Assembly (NCBI GenBank): GCA_026005135.1
Contig: BPKM01000001.1
Location: 682,001 to 746,000 of the forward strand
Length of the DNA stretch: 64,000 nt
Source: Leptospiraceae bacterium
GTDB lineage: Bacteria > Spirochaetota > Leptospiria > Leptospirales > Leptonemataceae
Reading direction: 5' to 3'
Made by a program: the position numbers and the translations under genes. This document shows, piece by piece, positions 62,961-64,000 of this stretch; the stretch's first letter is position 1, and each line of letters opens with the position of its first letter. Below the pieces are notes generated by a model, which was not told where the DNA came from, ran no database searches, and saw only the letters and a program-made list of their open reading frames with translations.

Positions 62961-63838
62961 ATGATCGAAGAAAAAGAAATAATAGAAGAATCAGAGGAAG
63001 AAGTAGAAGAAATCATAGAAGAAGAATATCAAGAAATTAAATTAACCTGGAAACAGAAAAGTAATATTAGTTAATAACAGGAATTATTTCTTATATTGTT
63101 TTTTTACTTATTTTATTTCCTTATTCCACATTTATTAGATATTTATTAACCAATTATGTTGAAGGTATTAAAATAGATTATACAGAATTAAATATAGATC
63201 TTCCATCAAATTATTTATTCCGTGATTTATATATATCTGATGAAAAAGATTTTTTATTTATGAGTGATTCATTTCGAATAGAGAATGATATCTGGAAAAT
63301 GATTAATTTAAGAATAGATGGAAAAATATATTTAAGTTCTGGTAATATTAAAATTAAAGAAAGTAATACCAGATTAAAAAATTTAGATTTATCTTTAAAA
63401 ATAGAAAATAGTTTGTATGAATTTGAAAAACCATCTCTATGGTCTGGAGAAATATATGGAAAAGCAAAAGAAATATATTTCGAAGAGTTATGGGGACCTT
63501 TAAGAACCTTTTCTTTACCTGATGAACAAAGAATTTTAAAAAATTTAGATTTTTATGTTCAATTAAATAAAGGAAATTTTTCTATCCGTAAATTTAATGT
63601 AAAGTCAGTCTTATTTGATATAAGTTTAAATGCTAATGGTTCTTTTTCGAATTCAATTGAAACAATAGAAAATTCTACTATCAATGGAAAAGTATGTTTA
63701 AAACCTAATGATAAATTAGAAGAATTAAATCCTTTTATTTATAATATTTATTTAGGAGCAGGAGGAAGTCTTGGTGGGGAACTTTGTTTTACTTTAAAAG
63801 GAACTTTTTCAAATTTAAATTTTGAGCCACAAACATAA
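62961..63838 (+). CDS. gspN: type II secretion protein GspN-like, one-base deletion near 63073
   Basis: About 292 residues if one missing base is supplied. ATG 62961 starts a very acidic cytoplasmic stretch (EESEEEVEEIIEEEYQE) that stops at TAA 63072. Adding one T at GTTAATAAC restores the membrane helix LITGIISYIVFLLILFPY and then FIRYLLTNYVEGIKIDYTEL, followed by a long beta-rich domain to 63838 (LYISDEKDFLFM, GKVCLKPNDKLEEL). The position after GspL-GspM, size and topology fit GspN as in Leptospira type II clusters. The only intact frame, from 63260, lacks the membrane anchor. Confidence 0.75.
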
Positions 63839-63888
63839 TTAATTTTTTATTATTTATTTCTAACTAATTCAAAAAAAAATGTTCCTGA

Positions 63889-64000
63889 ATGGGAAAGAAT
63901 TCAAATAAAAAAGAAAATTTAACATTTTATAATAAAAAAGCAAAAAGAGAATACGAAATTTTAGAAACCTTAGAAGCTGGAATACAACTTTTAGGATCAG
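63889..64000 (+). CDS. smpB: SsrA-binding protein, N-terminal fragment at window edge
   Basis: The first 37 codons: NLTFYNKKAKREYEILE and TLEAGIQLLGS match the start of SmpB (N-x4-N-x-KA-x2-YEI-x-ET-x-EAGI-x-L-x-G). SmpB delivers tmRNA to stalled ribosomes. The gene continues beyond the window. It starts 50 bp after the gspN-like gene. Confidence 0.9.
   Translation, partial: MGKNSNKKENLTFYNKKAKREYEILETLEAGIQLLGS

Overview
The window looks like a chromosomal segment of a very AT-rich, double-membraned spirochaete, most likely from or near the Leptospira lineage. The evidence is a mixture: outer-membrane beta-barrels, an OmpA-family protein, several lipoproteins with spirochaete-style signal peptides ending in Cys, a type II secretion block (GspL/GspM/GspN) in Leptospira-like order followed by smpB, a FlgM-like anti-sigma factor, 7TM-DISM sensors, a Bacteroidetes/eukaryote-type IleRS, and many c-di-GMP and cyclase signalling proteins. 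The taxonomic call is inference from gene content and style; there is no rRNA in the window.

Layout. 0-2.6 kb: a PAS-GAF-PAS-GGDEF-EAL protein on the minus strand, running off the left edge and cut by an in-frame stop. 2.9-12.2 kb: housekeeping genes (ileS, a DUF1858 protein, acylphosphatase, Mrp/ApbC, FlgM-like, rsmI, yidD, OmpA, VOC protein). 12.5-20.9 kb: mgtE, a DegT-type aminotransferase, a probable outer-membrane metallopeptidase/propeller/barrel protein, metG and a rhodanese. 21-29 kb: SDR, LysE exporter, histidine kinase, rsgA and a translationally coupled pair of degenerate 7TM sensor kinases. 29-36 kb: an aberrant citrate synthase, hemN-leuA, a thioredoxin/TPR protein coupled to a J-domain protein, and an outer-membrane barrel. 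36.2-37.5 kb: an IS110/IS1111-like insertion sequence with a structured upstream non-coding region that is a good bridge-RNA candidate. 37.6-48.2 kb: ilvN, sppA, apbE, a MaoC hydratase pair, queG-rsmH-ftsL-like, a class V aminotransferase, a GT2 glycosyltransferase and gatB. 48.4-55.8 kb: a ParA - membrane protein - MORN lipoprotein operon convergent with a giant coiled-coil gene. 56.7-60.7 kb: tRNA-Ala, a cyclase, a receiver/pseudo-cyclase and an EAL-CBS-GGDEF protein. 60.8-64 kb: GspL, GspM, GspN and the start of smpB.

Most striking locus. The minus-strand gene at 50538-55773 would encode a protein of about 1,745 residues: a Lys-rich histone-H1-like tail, about 19 tandem 52-residue coiled-coil repeats (156 bp each at DNA level), a further long irregular coiled coil, a GAF-like domain and a C-terminal GHKL ATPase domain with no phospho-acceptor His region. 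It faces a ParA operon that has no ParB.

Reliability. Many conserved genes are broken by single-base gains or losses (ileS twice, rsmH twice, gltA, gspN, the metallopeptidase/barrel gene, the giant coiled-coil gene four times) and one by an in-frame stop. The density in essential genes points to sequence errors more than to decay, so these genes are annotated as one unit and the breaks are located. Promoters are not called because the whole background is A/T-rich and -10-like strings are everywhere.
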